Source: Oceanobacillus kimchii X50 (GTDB taxonomy: Bacteria > Bacillota > Bacilli > Bacillales > Amphibacillaceae). Taken from it: a stretch of DNA of 64,000 nucleotides. The translations under genes and the position numbers were made by a program. Of the stretch, positions 1 to 8,817 are shown one piece after another. Under the pieces are notes generated by a model. That model made no database searches and was not told the DNA's origin. It saw only the letters and a list, made by a program, of their open reading frames with translations. The number at the start of each line of letters is the position of its first letter. The stretch's first letter is position 1. The stretch covers positions 3,124,592 through 3,188,591 of the forward strand of contig NZ_CM001792.1 of the NCBI RefSeq assembly GCF_000340475.1, read 5' to 3'.

Positions 1-1118
1 ATTTCTTTCCCGTCTGGATCTATGAGTTTTAAGTTAGATAATTGATTAGAAGTCATTAAATGCAGAGCAAGTTCATCGACATCATTTTCAACGGAAATAG
101 TAGTAGTAGCTTTTTTCTTACCTACTAACGGCCCACCGGAAATCCATTGATTATTGCTATTAGAAGTTAATTCGGCACTTTTTGTAGGTGTAACTAAACT
201 ATCTACTGTTTCGTTACCCATTAAATAATTTTCAAATGTAGCGAAACTTTCACCAGTTCGTATCGAAGTATGATTCCAATTTTCCACTGCTAGTTGATTT
301 CCCTCTGGAAGACTACTACTTTCACTCGTAACTACTCCATCATTGGACCCGAACTGTGATAAGTACATACCTCCAAACCATGTAGAGGAAAATATAGACC
401 CCCACCCCGTTCCTCCTAATGTGTAATAATTGTTGTGATATGCGAACGGTTTATTATCCATTTCAGAACGAAAATTTTCCATATATCCCATTTGCATCGC
501 GTATGTTCCATCCCCTTGTGCACCAAGTAGGTCCGCTAACCAACCTGCAGGAGAACTGTACGCTAAGTCAGCAAGTTGTGAGCCATGATGAGGACTAGAT
601 AATGTAATAACATTGTCTACGTATTGCCATGCATCATAATACGTTAATGCGGTCTGCGTATCGACCCCGCCTTTACTATAGGCAACCACAGTCACAGGCC
701 GATCAAAATGCATAGAGATTTCTCTTATTTTTCCCGCGAGTAATTCACCATTATCCCACATTGTAGCGGAAGCTCCTCCGGCGTCATACAATTGGACAAA
801 AGCAGTTTGATATCCTGCATCAAGCACGGTTTGGTACATATCGTTATCTTCCCAGAAAATCTGTGCGACATTATTAAGTCCTGGCACAAATAAAATAACG
901 GGTGCATTCGGAATCGGATTTGACGGTGTTGATCCAGCGTACCACTCTCCAGGAGTCTCTTCGTTTCCATTACCTACTTTCCCTGATATAGCGCTTTCAT
1001 TCGATTCACCTACTAATATAGGGGAATCAACTTCTGAAGCTGAAACACTACAAACCGCCGCAAACGTGAAGACGAAAAACAAAACAAGAAAAACAACTTT
1101 TTTCAAGATTAGTTGCAT
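1..1118 (-). CDS. Secreted alpha/beta-hydrolase, lipase-like (3' end outside window)
   Basis: The frame is open from an ATG at 1118, behind a strong GAGGAGG ribosome site, to the window edge, giving 372 codons without a stop. Residues 1-27 form a signal peptide: two lysines, a hydrophobic core, and VSA before the likely cleavage site, with no lipobox. The mature part has the lipase oxyanion strand ILFVPGLNN (about 75-83) and the nucleophile elbow VAYSKGGVD with Ser148, a variant of GxSxG with Ala first. LSSPHHGS follows, as in bacterial triacylglycerol lipases. The protein is probably an extracellular lipase or esterase. The catalytic Asp and His cannot be assigned with confidence, and a C-terminal domain may lie beyond the edge. 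It is divergent from nothing and follows the PucR-type gene on the same strand. Confidence 0.8.
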   Translation of the reverse strand, partial: MQLILKKVVFLVLFFVFTFAAVCSVSASEVDSPILVGESNESAISGKVGNGNEETPGEWYAGSTPSNPIPNAPVILFVPGLNNVAQIFWEDNDMYQTVLDAGYQTAFVQLYDAGGASATMWDNGELLAGKIREISMHFDRPVTVVAYSKGGVDTQTALTYYDAWQYVDNVITLSSPHHGSQLADLAYSSPAGWLADLLGAQGDGTYAMQMGYMENFRSEMDNKPFAYHNNYYTLGGTGWGSIFSSTWFGGMYLSQFGSNDGVVTSESSSLPEGNQLAVENWNHTSIRTGESFATFENYLMGNETVDSLVTPTKSAELTSNSNNQWISGGPLVGKKKATTTISVENDVDELALHLMTSNQLSNLKLIDPDGKE

Positions 1119-1231
1119 AATTTCCTCCTCATTCGTTTTTTACTTCACAGAATATGTATGCCGAAATGTCTTGTCTGATGAAGATAAACATAGATTTAGA
1201 AAATTAGCTTCTCATTTTACGGTTAATGAGT

Positions 1232-2938
1232 TTATTTTGGGGAGTAAGAAGCATTTATATCTTCATTTCCAATTCTCCATGTTTTCAAGCATAGCTCCAA
1301 TAGAAATAGATGATCCGAATTATTTAAAGAGAGCCCCGTTAAGGATTCAATTTTGCGTAAACGATACAGCAATGACTGCCGATGCAAATGTAATGACCTA
1401 GCAGTTTGGCTAACATTTCCACGATATTGATGAAATGCTGTAAATGTTCCAATCAAATCCATTTGGCGTTCCGCTTCATAGTTAATCAAAGGTGTTATCG
1501 TATTTTTCATCATTTCCCACATATCGTCAAATTCATAGAGGTTTAGTAAAATTCGATCGAGACCTGTTTGATCATACCAAGTACGTCGCTTGTCTTTGCG
1601 ATAACCAATTTTTAGTGCCGTACGTGCTTGTTGATAACTAATATGGTAATCAGAGAATTGCTTAACTCTTTTTCCTAATCCCCATACCATCTCAATTTCT
1701 GGCAGGAGATTCTGTAGGCGACGATCAATCATGTCTAAAAAATCAGTTGCATACTCATGGTCAGTTTGATGCTCCACTTGCAGATAAATAAGAAATACGT
1801 CTTCATTTCGAGTTAACAACCATTGACGTTCGAGTGTTGTTGCCGCGTAAATAATCTCTTCTTCTATATATCTGTGCATGCTTTTCTTCCATGAATCAAA
1901 TGTATGTGTCTCTTGGATTCTTCTCTCAAACATCCGCTCCATATTTTCCGCAAAACCTACAATACAAACATATTCATGATACAACTCATACCCTAGTAAT
2001 CCAGCACGTGATGCAGCTTCTTCATGTGATTGAAAATACCCTTTCGCTAATTCATCAACAAAATCGCTGCGGAGACGAATTTTTGTTTCTTCTATGGCAT
2101 TTCTTTTCGATAACCAAAGGGCAATTGTGGTAGCTGCATGCTCAATAATATGAATTCGATTCGTTGTTAAAAAGGTTTCTGTTACTTCATCTTCTGGAAG
2201 CATTACAAAAAGATACCCTTGCGGCTCACCAGAAACTTGTAGAATCGGTATTTGTAGAAGCGATTGTTTTCCTTCTATAAGATCAAACTTTTGAATAAGG
2301 GGATCATTATTACTTTGAACAGTCTGTTGGCGAGGAATCTTGCCATTTACTACTTTCTGCTTCCATTGTTGTTGAACCTTTTCATTATAAAGATCTTTGT
2401 CAAACAGATTTCCAAAACGATCCGATAAAAAAACTGCTGCTTCCATCTCATCTTGAATAAAGGTAAGAATATCATTTAAATCTCGTTCTGCCAGAATTAG
2501 ATTTAACAACTCTTGTTGAATGCGTTCAGATCGCTTTCGATCTTGACTCTCTGCATCGGTTAATTGCATCATAACCGTCTCTACGATATTGGCAAACCGA
2601 ATTTCCCACGGCAAAACAATAATAACAAAATCGTTTTCCTCGGCCATTGCCATGACTTCTTTTGGGATATCATAAATAAATCTCCCAAGCGCTATCATAA
2701 GTGCAGCAGCTTTTGATTCAATTACATCTTTTACAAATTTAATAAACTGTTCGGGATCATCCTTACAGCCAATTGCCGTCGTTAATACAATTTCATTTTT
2801 TCGAACAAAATTCTCTACAGGTAATTCAATCACAGAAATCCATTGAACTTTTTTCTTACCTATTAGTGACTCACTTGTCACTACCTCAGCATCCATTAAC
2901 AAATCTTCACAAAGAACATCTTCTACTGTTAATCCCAT
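1232..2938 (-). CDS. PucR-family transcriptional regulator
   Basis: This 568-residue protein has the PucR layout. An N-terminal PucR/XylR-type sensor domain (about 1-125) begins MGLTVEDVL. A variable GAF-like middle follows. A C-terminal helix-turn-helix of the HTH_30 type (about 495-555) contains GNVSQTARSLHLHRQSLLYRL. Family members such as B. subtilis PucR and AdeR respond to metabolites and usually activate nearby catabolic genes. The start has an AGGAG site about nine bases upstream. Neighbours are a secreted lipase downstream and a small unknown protein upstream, so the regulon and ligand cannot be read from context. The family call is firm; the function is not. Confidence 0.85.
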   Translation of the reverse strand: MGLTVEDVLCEDLLMDAEVVTSESLIGKKKVQWISVIELPVENFVRKNEIVLTTAIGCKDDPEQFIKFVKDVIESKAAALMIALGRFIYDIPKEVMAMAEENDFVIIVLPWEIRFANIVETVMMQLTDAESQDRKRSERIQQELLNLILAERDLNDILTFIQDEMEAAVFLSDRFGNLFDKDLYNEKVQQQWKQKVVNGKIPRQQTVQSNNDPLIQKFDLIEGKQSLLQIPILQVSGEPQGYLFVMLPEDEVTETFLTTNRIHIIEHAATTIALWLSKRNAIEETKIRLRSDFVDELAKGYFQSHEEAASRAGLLGYELYHEYVCIVGFAENMERMFERRIQETHTFDSWKKSMHRYIEEEIIYAATTLERQWLLTRNEDVFLIYLQVEHQTDHEYATDFLDMIDRRLQNLLPEIEMVWGLGKRVKQFSDYHISYQQARTALKIGYRKDKRRTWYDQTGLDRILLNLYEFDDMWEMMKNTITPLINYEAERQMDLIGTFTAFHQYRGNVSQTARSLHLHRQSLLYRLRKIESLTGLSLNNSDHLFLLELCLKTWRIGNEDINASYSPK

Positions 2939-3079
2939 TGGCTGACACTCCTCCCTATTTAGAAATAGAAAAGATTCTACCTAATCGAAATATGCTTTTT
3001 TCATATTTTAACAAAATAAAGAAAGATTGAGGAGTTATTTTTGGATTAGTTTGAAATTTCAAGTTATGAATTTTTCTAA

Positions 3080-3604
3080 TTAAAATAATAAATCCATTAT
3101 AAAGGCAGCTTCTTTATTGTAAATTTGATACATAAAAACCATTAATATAATTACTCCAAATAAGCGGTGGTCTGGTAAAATCTGTTCATCTATTTTAAAA
3201 ATCGTTTTCCCTGTCAATTTCGGAGGACGAATAACCGCTACTTTTTGTTTATTCACTTTAAAAATAATATCCTCTTTCCAATCTTCTTCTATATAAATAT
3301 CTTCACTTTCGATTACACCCGTCACACAAAAATAAAGGAGATTATCTCCAAGCTTATCTTTTAAAGTGTATGTTTGGTCACCATGAATTACTCCATACGA
3401 CGGTTGGATAACATTCTTCCAATTTCTTTTTTTAATGCCTACAATCGTAGAACTTCCTTCCACTGGTTTAAAATCAAACACATTATTTCGTTCATATCCT
3501 TCTTTTCGAATACCGGTAATCTCACCAACAACTTCTTCATTTTCATCAACAAGATGTATTGCCTTTTTCGAAAAGAATTTCTCAGTTAATGTATACTGTA
3601 TCAT
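3080..3604 (-). CDS. Small tubby/LURP-like domain protein (hypothetical)
   Basis: This 174-residue protein has no signal peptide. Its opening MIQYTLTEKFFSKKAIHLVDENEEVVGEI (read in parts) alternates short strands in the manner of the tubby C-terminal/LURP-one fold seen in small Bacillus proteins such as YxjI. A hydrophobic stretch near the C-terminus (about 148-160, FGVIILMVFMY) could be a membrane or buried strand. It stands alone between the 52-bp repeat array and the PucR-type gene. No catalytic motif is visible. The fold assignment is tentative and I do not assign a function. Confidence 0.6.
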   Translation of the reverse strand: MIQYTLTEKFFSKKAIHLVDENEEVVGEITGIRKEGYERNNVFDFKPVEGSSTIVGIKKRNWKNVIQPSYGVIHGDQTYTLKDKLGDNLLYFCVTGVIESEDIYIEEDWKEDIIFKVNKQKVAVIRPPKLTGKTIFKIDEQILPDHRLFGVIILMVFMYQIYNKEAAFIMDLLF

Positions 3605-3763
3605 AAAATTATTTCCTTTCTAATAAGTTATCCTTTATCTTACTACGAAATATTGATTATTTAGATTCATTTTCTAGCAAATCTACTTAAAATATGTAGT
3701 TTTGGGAAAGGAATTAGTAGGGGGAAAGCGAAGAGGAGACGACGTTGGACAATTATCACTGTT

Positions 3764-4179
3764 ATGAGTGTCCAGATTTTCGCTTTCCTTCTAATTTTGG
3801 GCACTCATTACCTTTATGAGTGTCCAGATTCTCGCTTCCCTTCTAAATTTGGGCACTCATCATCTTTATGAGTGTCCAGATTTTCGCTTTCCTTCTAATT
3901 TTGGGCACTCATCACCTTTATGAGTGTCCAGATTCTCGCTTCCCTTCTGATTTTGGGCACTCATCAGCTTTGTGAGTGACCAGATTTTCGCTTTCCTTCT
4001 AATTTTGGGCACTCATCACCTTTATGAGTGACCAGATTTTCGTTTTCCTTCTGATTTTGGGCACTCATTACCTTTATGAGTGACCAGATTCTCGCTTTCC
4101 TTCTGATTTTGGGCACTCATCACCTTTATGAGTGTCCAGATTTTCGTTTCCTTCTGATTTTGGGCACTCATCAGCTTTG
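3764..4179. repeat. Array of eight 52-bp tandem repeats, each an inverted repeat
   Basis: The motif ATGAGTG recurs at 3764, 3816, 3868, 3920, 3972 (as GTGAGTG), 4024, 4076 and 4128, exactly 52 bases apart. The last unit is one base short. Each unit ends in GGGCACTCAT, complementary to its own start, so one unit can fold into an 11-bp stem around a pyrimidine-rich loop (CGCTTTCCTTCT). Alternatively, the end of one unit can pair with the start of the next across about seven bases. Units 1-4 alternate between two subtypes (TTTTCGCTTTCC and TTCTCGCTTCCC), which suggests duplication of a 104-bp dimer. Units 5-7 share a T-to-A change (GTGACC). It is not a CRISPR array because there are no spacers. 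Confidence 0.93.
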
Positions 4180-4225
4180 CAATTATATATTACAAGAGGA
4201 TTGACTAACCACACTTAGTTATTGA

Positions 4226-4331
4226 ACTTTTATCTTACCTTGTCATACTACCTGAGCCAATTCCGGGAACATAAATACACTTTATCTTACCTTATCAACC
4301 TATACGATCCAACTCTGGGAACATAAATACA
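4226..4331. repeat. Two diverged copies of a second 52-bp direct repeat
   Basis: TATCTTACCTT at 4231 and TATCTTACCTTAT at 4283 begin two related units. Both end in GGGAACATAAATAC, again 52 bases apart. The middle of the unit is diverged. The sequence is unrelated to the hairpin array at 3764-4179, but the period is the same. No ORF covers it. Confidence 0.7.
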
Positions 4332-4507
4332 GGCAAGCTTCCAAATGCAAGTCGTACAAATGTCTTTTCTTAAATTATAGCAATCTACAAAATTATGTAA
4401 CACAGATAATAACAGGGATTTTAAATTGTCCCCAAGCCGCCCTTGAATATTGAAGAACTAGTGTCATACCGCAAATCCCAATATAGTAATATGTCGTACC
4501 ATTTAAA

Positions 4508-4544
4508 AAGCATGCATTTCAATTAAAATTAAGAATGCATGCTT
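4508..4544 (-). terminator. Rho-independent terminator of the flhO-flhP-epuA unit
   Basis: An 11-bp perfect stem (AAGCATGCATT and its complement) with a 15-base loop lies 18 bases past the epuA-like stop. On the minus strand it is followed by TTTTTAAA. Confidence 0.8.
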
Positions 4545-4561
4545 ATGGTCTATGATTTATT

Positions 4562-4894
4562 TTATTCAGCTTTATATATAATATCAATGATATGTTGCCA
4601 TGTTTCCTTTTTTAATACTTCGGTTGGCGATCCATCCCCAATAACTCCATAACCAACCATGAGCCCAATCACGAGAGCGGCAACACATAAAATAGAAATT
4701 ACTATAATTCGAAGCCAGATTGGAAATACACGAATTCTTGGAAACTTTGCATTTCGTTTCTCTTCTTTTTGTAATTTCTTTTGCTTTTTGCGTGTGTCAC
4801 GATTGTTCTGAGCCGCTTGTGCCTCACTGCTAGTAGCAGCTTTTTCATTCTCTGCACGGCGTGTTTGTTTTTTTTCGGTTTCATTGGTAGACAT
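4562..4894 (-). CDS. EpuA-family single-pass membrane protein (annotated RNA polymerase subunit beta-like)
   Basis: This 110-residue protein has a long polar, lysine- and glutamate-rich N-terminal half. One membrane span follows (about 60-85, WLRIIVISILCVAALVIGLMVGY), then a short extracellular tail with GDGSPTEVLKKETWQHI. The span and tail match the EpuA family, which is often misnamed DNA-directed RNA polymerase subunit beta. In related Bacillaceae this gene follows flhP, as it does here. The ATG at 4894 has a TAGGAGA site. Its function is unknown; a role in envelope or virulence processes is only known by name for distant members. Confidence 0.75.
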   Translation of the reverse strand: MSTNETEKKQTRRAENEKAATSSEAQAAQNNRDTRKKQKKLQKEEKRNAKFPRIRVFPIWLRIIVISILCVAALVIGLMVGYGVIGDGSPTEVLKKETWQHIIDIIYKAE

Positions 4895-4993
4895 GATTGT
4901 TTCTCCTAACTCAAATACAAATCAACATATTCACAAATTACGTTTCTTAGTTTACGCAGAATTACATCGAACTGCAAGAGATGCGATGTGGAA

Positions 4994-5824
4994 TTACGAG
5001 CGAATTTGATTGACTAGACCCATCATTTGATCACCCATAGTGATTGTACGTGAATTAAATTGATACAATCGTTGTGTCATTAATAAATCTGACATTTCCT
5101 TTGAGATATCTACATTTGATTGTTCCAATGCCTTGGATTGTAATATCGCAGTTTGCGGATTCGTTTCTTGAATTATCTCTTCTGCATTAAACCCTAGTGC
5201 TTCTAAATTGGGTAATTGAAATAAATTCTGACCGGTTGATTCTAATAGACGTGGGCGAATTGCTTCAACGATCGTTAGCTGATCTTCTATTGTTTGTTGA
5301 CCATTGCGTTCAACGAGCAATTGACCATATTCATTTATTTCTATGGAATCAAAACCATCTTGAATTGAAATTGGTCCGTTATTACCTATAACCGGATTAC
5401 CATCCGATGTCGTCAACATCATTTGACCATTCTCCATTGGACTAAGATAGAATGATCCATCACGTGTATAGCGCGTTCCAACCTGTCCATTTTCGGTTAC
5501 TTCAACCTGGAATAATAGATTCTCACTTGTTAATGCGACATCAAGATCTCGATTCGTTTCTCGAATAGCCCCTTGATTCAGATTCATATTCGTCGAACCT
5601 AACCTTGCTCCTGAACCAACGCGAATACCTTCTGGCGTAAGACGCCCTTGAGCATTAGCCGGGTCAGTTAAATTATTCACTTGTTGTGTAAGTAGAGATG
5701 AAAATTCAGCTTGTCTACTTTTATAGCCTGTAGTCTGGCTGTTTGCCATATTATTACCAATTAAATCGAGCTTGTTCTGCAATTGATTCATCGTTACTGC
5801 AGCCTGTATCATCATTTGCGACAT
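4994..5824 (-). CDS. flhP: Flagellar basal-body rod/hook-family protein FlhP
   Basis: This 276-residue FlgG-like protein starts with the basal-body N-terminal motif (about 5-35) containing LDLIGNNMANSQTTGYK. It ends with the conserved C-terminal motif (about 235-276): LEQSNVDISKEMSDLL, then a coiled segment. Flg_hook-type strands lie between. The gene lies 21 bases after flhO, so the two are cotranscribed. In B. subtilis the mbl-flhO-flhP pair encodes the distal flagellar rod, outside the main fla/che operon; the same arrangement is seen here. Confidence 0.92.
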   Translation of the reverse strand: MSQMMIQAAVTMNQLQNKLDLIGNNMANSQTTGYKSRQAEFSSLLTQQVNNLTDPANAQGRLTPEGIRVGSGARLGSTNMNLNQGAIRETNRDLDVALTSENLLFQVEVTENGQVGTRYTRDGSFYLSPMENGQMMLTTSDGNPVIGNNGPISIQDGFDSIEINEYGQLLVERNGQQTIEDQLTIVEAIRPRLLESTGQNLFQLPNLEALGFNAEEIIQETNPQTAILQSKALEQSNVDISKEMSDLLMTQRLYQFNSRTITMGDQMMGLVNQIRS

Positions 5825-5845
5825 CGTTTAAATCCCTCCAGAACT

Positions 5846-6655
5846 TTATCCAAGACGACCAACTTCATTTACTGCTTTTCCTAAGCTTTCATCATATGCA
5901 CGTAAGACACGTTGATTTGTTTCAAACAGTCGGTACGCATTCATCATATCTGCCATTGTTTGCATCGTATTCACATTCGATTGTTCTAAAGCACCTTGTT
6001 GTAAAGAAAATGTTGCAGCTGCTGGTACATCTACTGATTCTCCTGCAAATAAATCATTTCCTTCTTTTACAAGTTCATTCGAATTTTCCACATAGCGAAT
6101 ACCTAAGGGGAATGCACCATCTTCTGTCTGTACAAAACCTTCTGGTGTTACAACATAATCTAAACCATTTGTCTGAATTGGGCTACCTGCTTCGTCAAGA
6201 ACATAATTTCCTTGATTGGTTACAAGAAAACCTTCTCCATCAACAGTAAAATTTCCGTTACGAGTGAGCCTTTCTTCTCCATTTTCGTTTTGAACAGAAA
6301 AGAAAAGAAATCCATTTTCGTCAGGAACCTGTCCTTGAATAATTGCTACATCTGTAGGTAATCCAGTCTCCTGAACATCACCTTGTGCGAAGTTAGGTAC
6401 CGTTTCTTGAACGTAAACCCCCGTATTAATCGGACCAATTGTCTGACTTACCGGGAAGTTAACTCCACCTTGTGTTGTTGGAATCTGTTTACTTGAGCCT
6501 GTCTGCTGCAATAATAGTTCTGGAAAAGCTCGGATAGTTGTTTGATCTGCTTTATATCCAGGAGTGTTCGCATTTGCTACATTATTTGATAATGATTCTT
6601 GCTGCCGCTGTTGTGTAATCATGCCACTAGCAGCTGTATATAAACCTCTTAACAT
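5846..6655 (-). CDS. flhO: Flagellar basal-body rod protein FlhO
   Basis: This is an FlgG/FlgF-like rod protein of 269 residues. The N-terminal helix reads MLRGLYTAASGMITQQRQQ, followed by LSNNVANANTPGYKAD, and the C-terminal motif includes LEQSNVNTMQTMADMM. I place the start at ATG 6655, seven bases after GGGAGAG, rather than at the in-frame TTG six codons upstream, which would lie within the ribosome site. It is followed closely by flhP and preceded by mbl. Confidence 0.92.
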   Translation of the reverse strand: MLRGLYTAASGMITQQRQQESLSNNVANANTPGYKADQTTIRAFPELLLQQTGSSKQIPTTQGGVNFPVSQTIGPINTGVYVQETVPNFAQGDVQETGLPTDVAIIQGQVPDENGFLFFSVQNENGEERLTRNGNFTVDGEGFLVTNQGNYVLDEAGSPIQTNGLDYVVTPEGFVQTEDGAFPLGIRYVENSNELVKEGNDLFAGESVDVPAAATFSLQQGALEQSNVNTMQTMADMMNAYRLFETNQRVLRAYDESLGKAVNEVGRLG

Positions 6656-6732
6656 GGTATTCTCTCCCGTCAATTTAGAAAGTACATGCTTACTGATACT
6701 ACTTCTAATTTCGGTATGAACGGTCGAAACGT

Positions 6733-7734
6733 TTAGCTAATATTTCGTTTTTCTACTTTGTCGATATTCTCTAACATAATACCTGTACCCTTAGCCACAC
6801 AATCCATTGGATCTTCAGCGATAAATACAGGAACTTTTAATTCTTCTGCTAGCAATTGATCAATTCCATGAAGTAATGCTCCGCCTCCAGTCAAGATAAC
6901 TCCTCTGTCAATAATATCAGCAGATAGTTCTGGTGGCGTGCGTTCTAATACTGATTTTGCAGCTTGAACAATTAACGATACGGATTCGCTTAAAGCTGTT
7001 TGAATTTCTTCAGATCCAATAGAGATCGTTCTTGGTAGGCCCGATACCATGTCTCTTCCGCGAATATCCATTGATTCTTTGCGAGAACCTTTAAAGACTG
7101 TAGCAACATTTATTTTAATTTCTTCTGCTGTACGTTCTCCAATTAGTAACTTGTATTTTTTCTTAATGTATTGCATGATCTCTATATCAAACTTATCTCC
7201 GGCCATTTTAATTGATTCAGAAGTAACGATGCCTCCCATCGAAAGGACTGCCACATCTGTCGTACCTCCACCAATATCCACAACCATATTACCGCTTGGT
7301 TGATATATTTCCATACCTGCACCGATTGCAGCTACTTTTGGCTCTTCTTCTAAGTAAACTTTTTTACCGCCTGATTTCTCAGCAGCTTCCTTGATAGCTT
7401 TTTGCTCAACTTTTGTAATATTCGTTGGGCAACAAATAAGCATTCTAGGTTTAGATAGGACACCTTTGACATTGATTTTATTTATAAAATGCTTTAGCAT
7501 AGCTTCTGTTACATCAAAGTCTGCGATTACTCCATCTTTTAATGGGCGAAGCGCTTCGATATTTCCTGGTGTACGTCCAACCATTCTTCTCGCGTCTTCA
7601 CCAACTTCAAGTACTTTACCAGAATTGCGGTCCATCGCTACGACAGATGGTTCATTTAGAACAATTCCTTTACCTTTTACATGAATCAATACATTGGCAG
7701 TACCAAGGTCGATTCCAATATCTCTGGAAAACAT
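6733..7734 (-). CDS. mbl: MreB-like actin homologue Mbl
   Basis: This 333-residue bacterial actin has the phosphate-1 motif IGIDLGTANVLIHVKGKGI near the N-terminus, DIGGGTTDVAVLS (phosphate 2, about 157-169) and TGGGALLHGID near the C-terminus (about 282-292). Mbl polymerises under the membrane and guides lateral wall synthesis. The position between spoIIID and flhO matches B. subtilis mbl rather than mreB or mreBH. Length and motifs are complete. Confidence 0.95.
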   Translation of the reverse strand: MFSRDIGIDLGTANVLIHVKGKGIVLNEPSVVAMDRNSGKVLEVGEDARRMVGRTPGNIEALRPLKDGVIADFDVTEAMLKHFINKINVKGVLSKPRMLICCPTNITKVEQKAIKEAAEKSGGKKVYLEEEPKVAAIGAGMEIYQPSGNMVVDIGGGTTDVAVLSMGGIVTSESIKMAGDKFDIEIMQYIKKKYKLLIGERTAEEIKINVATVFKGSRKESMDIRGRDMVSGLPRTISIGSEEIQTALSESVSLIVQAAKSVLERTPPELSADIIDRGVILTGGGALLHGIDQLLAEELKVPVFIAEDPMDCVAKGTGIMLENIDKVEKRNIS

Positions 7735-7886
7735 GAATCAAAATCCTCCTAGCGTTACAATCTTGCACCGTCCGAAGACATAATGCTACTATTATAATAT
7801 TTTACCACAAAAATCCACAATTAACTGCACATTCGTAAATTTTTTGTCTAAAAAGTAGGAAATAGGATGTGCTAAGCATAAAAGAA

Positions 7887-7929
7887 AAACAGTAGGTTGA
7901 CCTAGATAAAGTCATTTGTCCTACTGTTT
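7887..7929 (-). terminator. Terminator downstream of spoIIID
   Basis: A 10-bp stem AAACAGTAGG/CCTACTGTTT with a 23-base loop is followed on the minus strand by TTTTTCTTTT. It separates spoIIID from mbl. Confidence 0.8.
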
Positions 7930-7991
7930 ATGAATGAAATTGGATCTTATGGATTAGTTTTTGTACGCACTCCTTTCTTAAGTAAATCAAC

Positions 7992-8276
7992 CTATCCTGC
8001 TGGCTTCTTCTCTGTCTCTAATGGCTTCCCATCAATTTTGTATTTTTGTCTAGTGGCCTCACCCCCACGCAGGTGTCGGATTGCTTTATGATATTCAAGT
8101 ATTTCTTTCACTTGAATCGCTAGCTCGGGATTGATTTCTGGTAATCGTTCGGTAAGGTCTTTATGAACCGTACTTTTCGAAACACCAAATTCTTTTGCAA
8201 TGGTTCTTACGGTTTTTCTTGTTTCTACAACATGTCTTCCTATTCTGATTGTTCTCTCTTTGATGTAATCATGCAC
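7992..8276 (-). CDS. spoIIID: Sporulation transcription factor SpoIIID
   Basis: This 94-residue DNA-binding protein begins MHDYIKERTIRIG and carries the helix-turn-helix TIAKEFGVSKSTVHKDLTERL (about 25-45), followed by the conserved HLRGGEATRQKYK. SpoIIID acts in the mother cell, activating or repressing sigma-E genes (including spoIID) and helping sigma-K expression. The start is GTG, behind GGGAGG at eight bases. It sits upstream of mbl as in Bacillus. Confidence 0.96.
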   Translation of the reverse strand: MHDYIKERTIRIGRHVVETRKTVRTIAKEFGVSKSTVHKDLTERLPEINPELAIQVKEILEYHKAIRHLRGGEATRQKYKIDGKPLETEKKPAG

Positions 8277-8817
8277 ACCGTTCGCCTCCCTAAGTTGTAA
8301 TTCCGAGGTGTAATTTGAGACAGGGTGTTATACGTTGCTATGTTTGTCTAAATAGAAAATTATGCTAAATAGACCGGATATGTAGCTGCTAGAAAAATAA
8401 AAAGTAGGCCAGTGTTCCTTGTGGAGCAAGAAGTAGACAACGCAAGCTCTCACCTCAGAAAGTTCGATTGCATGGTTTGTAACATTTTATTACTTAAGGC
8501 AGATGTTTATGATTAATTTTTAACAATTCAGAATATGGACAGGATGTTTTTTATGTTTTGCTAACTATTGACATAGTTCTTTAAAAAAACCAGAGCATTA
8601 TTTAAAATTAATTATTTTCCCAAATAAAGCAAATAAAGGTACTGTCAGTGGCTTCTTCTTTTTTGATTAATATAACAAAAAAACCAAATTATCACCGGCT
8701 TTGCACCAGATTATAATTTGGTTTTTAGTAATCTTATCTTAACTTTATCGGACACTTACGGAAAGCAACCCTCTTACTTCGCCTATTTTGTCAACCCTTC
8801 TTGATGTGGTAGGTTTA
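8277..8817. other. 541-bp intergenic region between the AimR-like gene and spoIIID
   Basis: I see the AimR-like gene's terminator (8678-8726) and the spoIIID ribosome site (about 8285-8290). I checked the minus strand downstream of the AimR-like stop for a short secreted-peptide gene like aimP and found none: the few ATG/TTG starts run into stops within about ten codons or have no ribosome site. The rest is AT-rich with no other clear element. Confidence 0.6.
8678..8726. terminator. Bidirectional terminator after the AimR-like gene
   Basis: AAAACCAAATTAT and its complement ATAATTTGGTTTT form a 13-bp stem around a 20-base loop, flanked by A and T runs on both sides. It lies about 90 bases past the AimR-like stop. 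Confidence 0.8.

Noticed and set aside
725..970. 81-codon minus-strand frame inside the lipase gene
   Set aside because: It is an out-of-phase frame within the long lipase frame, which has a signal peptide and ribosome site.
1066..1401. 111-codon open frame on the plus strand
   Set aside because: It overlaps the lipase start and the end of the PucR-type gene on the other strand, has no ribosome site, and its translation resembles no protein.
3764..4179. Possible CRISPR array
   Set aside because: Units are contiguous 52-mers without unique spacers and there are no cas genes.
5743..6249. 168-codon plus-strand frame
   Set aside because: It is antisense to flhO and flhP, with Leu/His-rich low-complexity translation typical of a shadow frame.
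8277..8817. Possible aimP-like peptide gene downstream of the AimR-like gene
   Set aside because: Minus-strand starts here end within about ten codons or lack a ribosome site, and no signal-peptide-like sequence is encoded.
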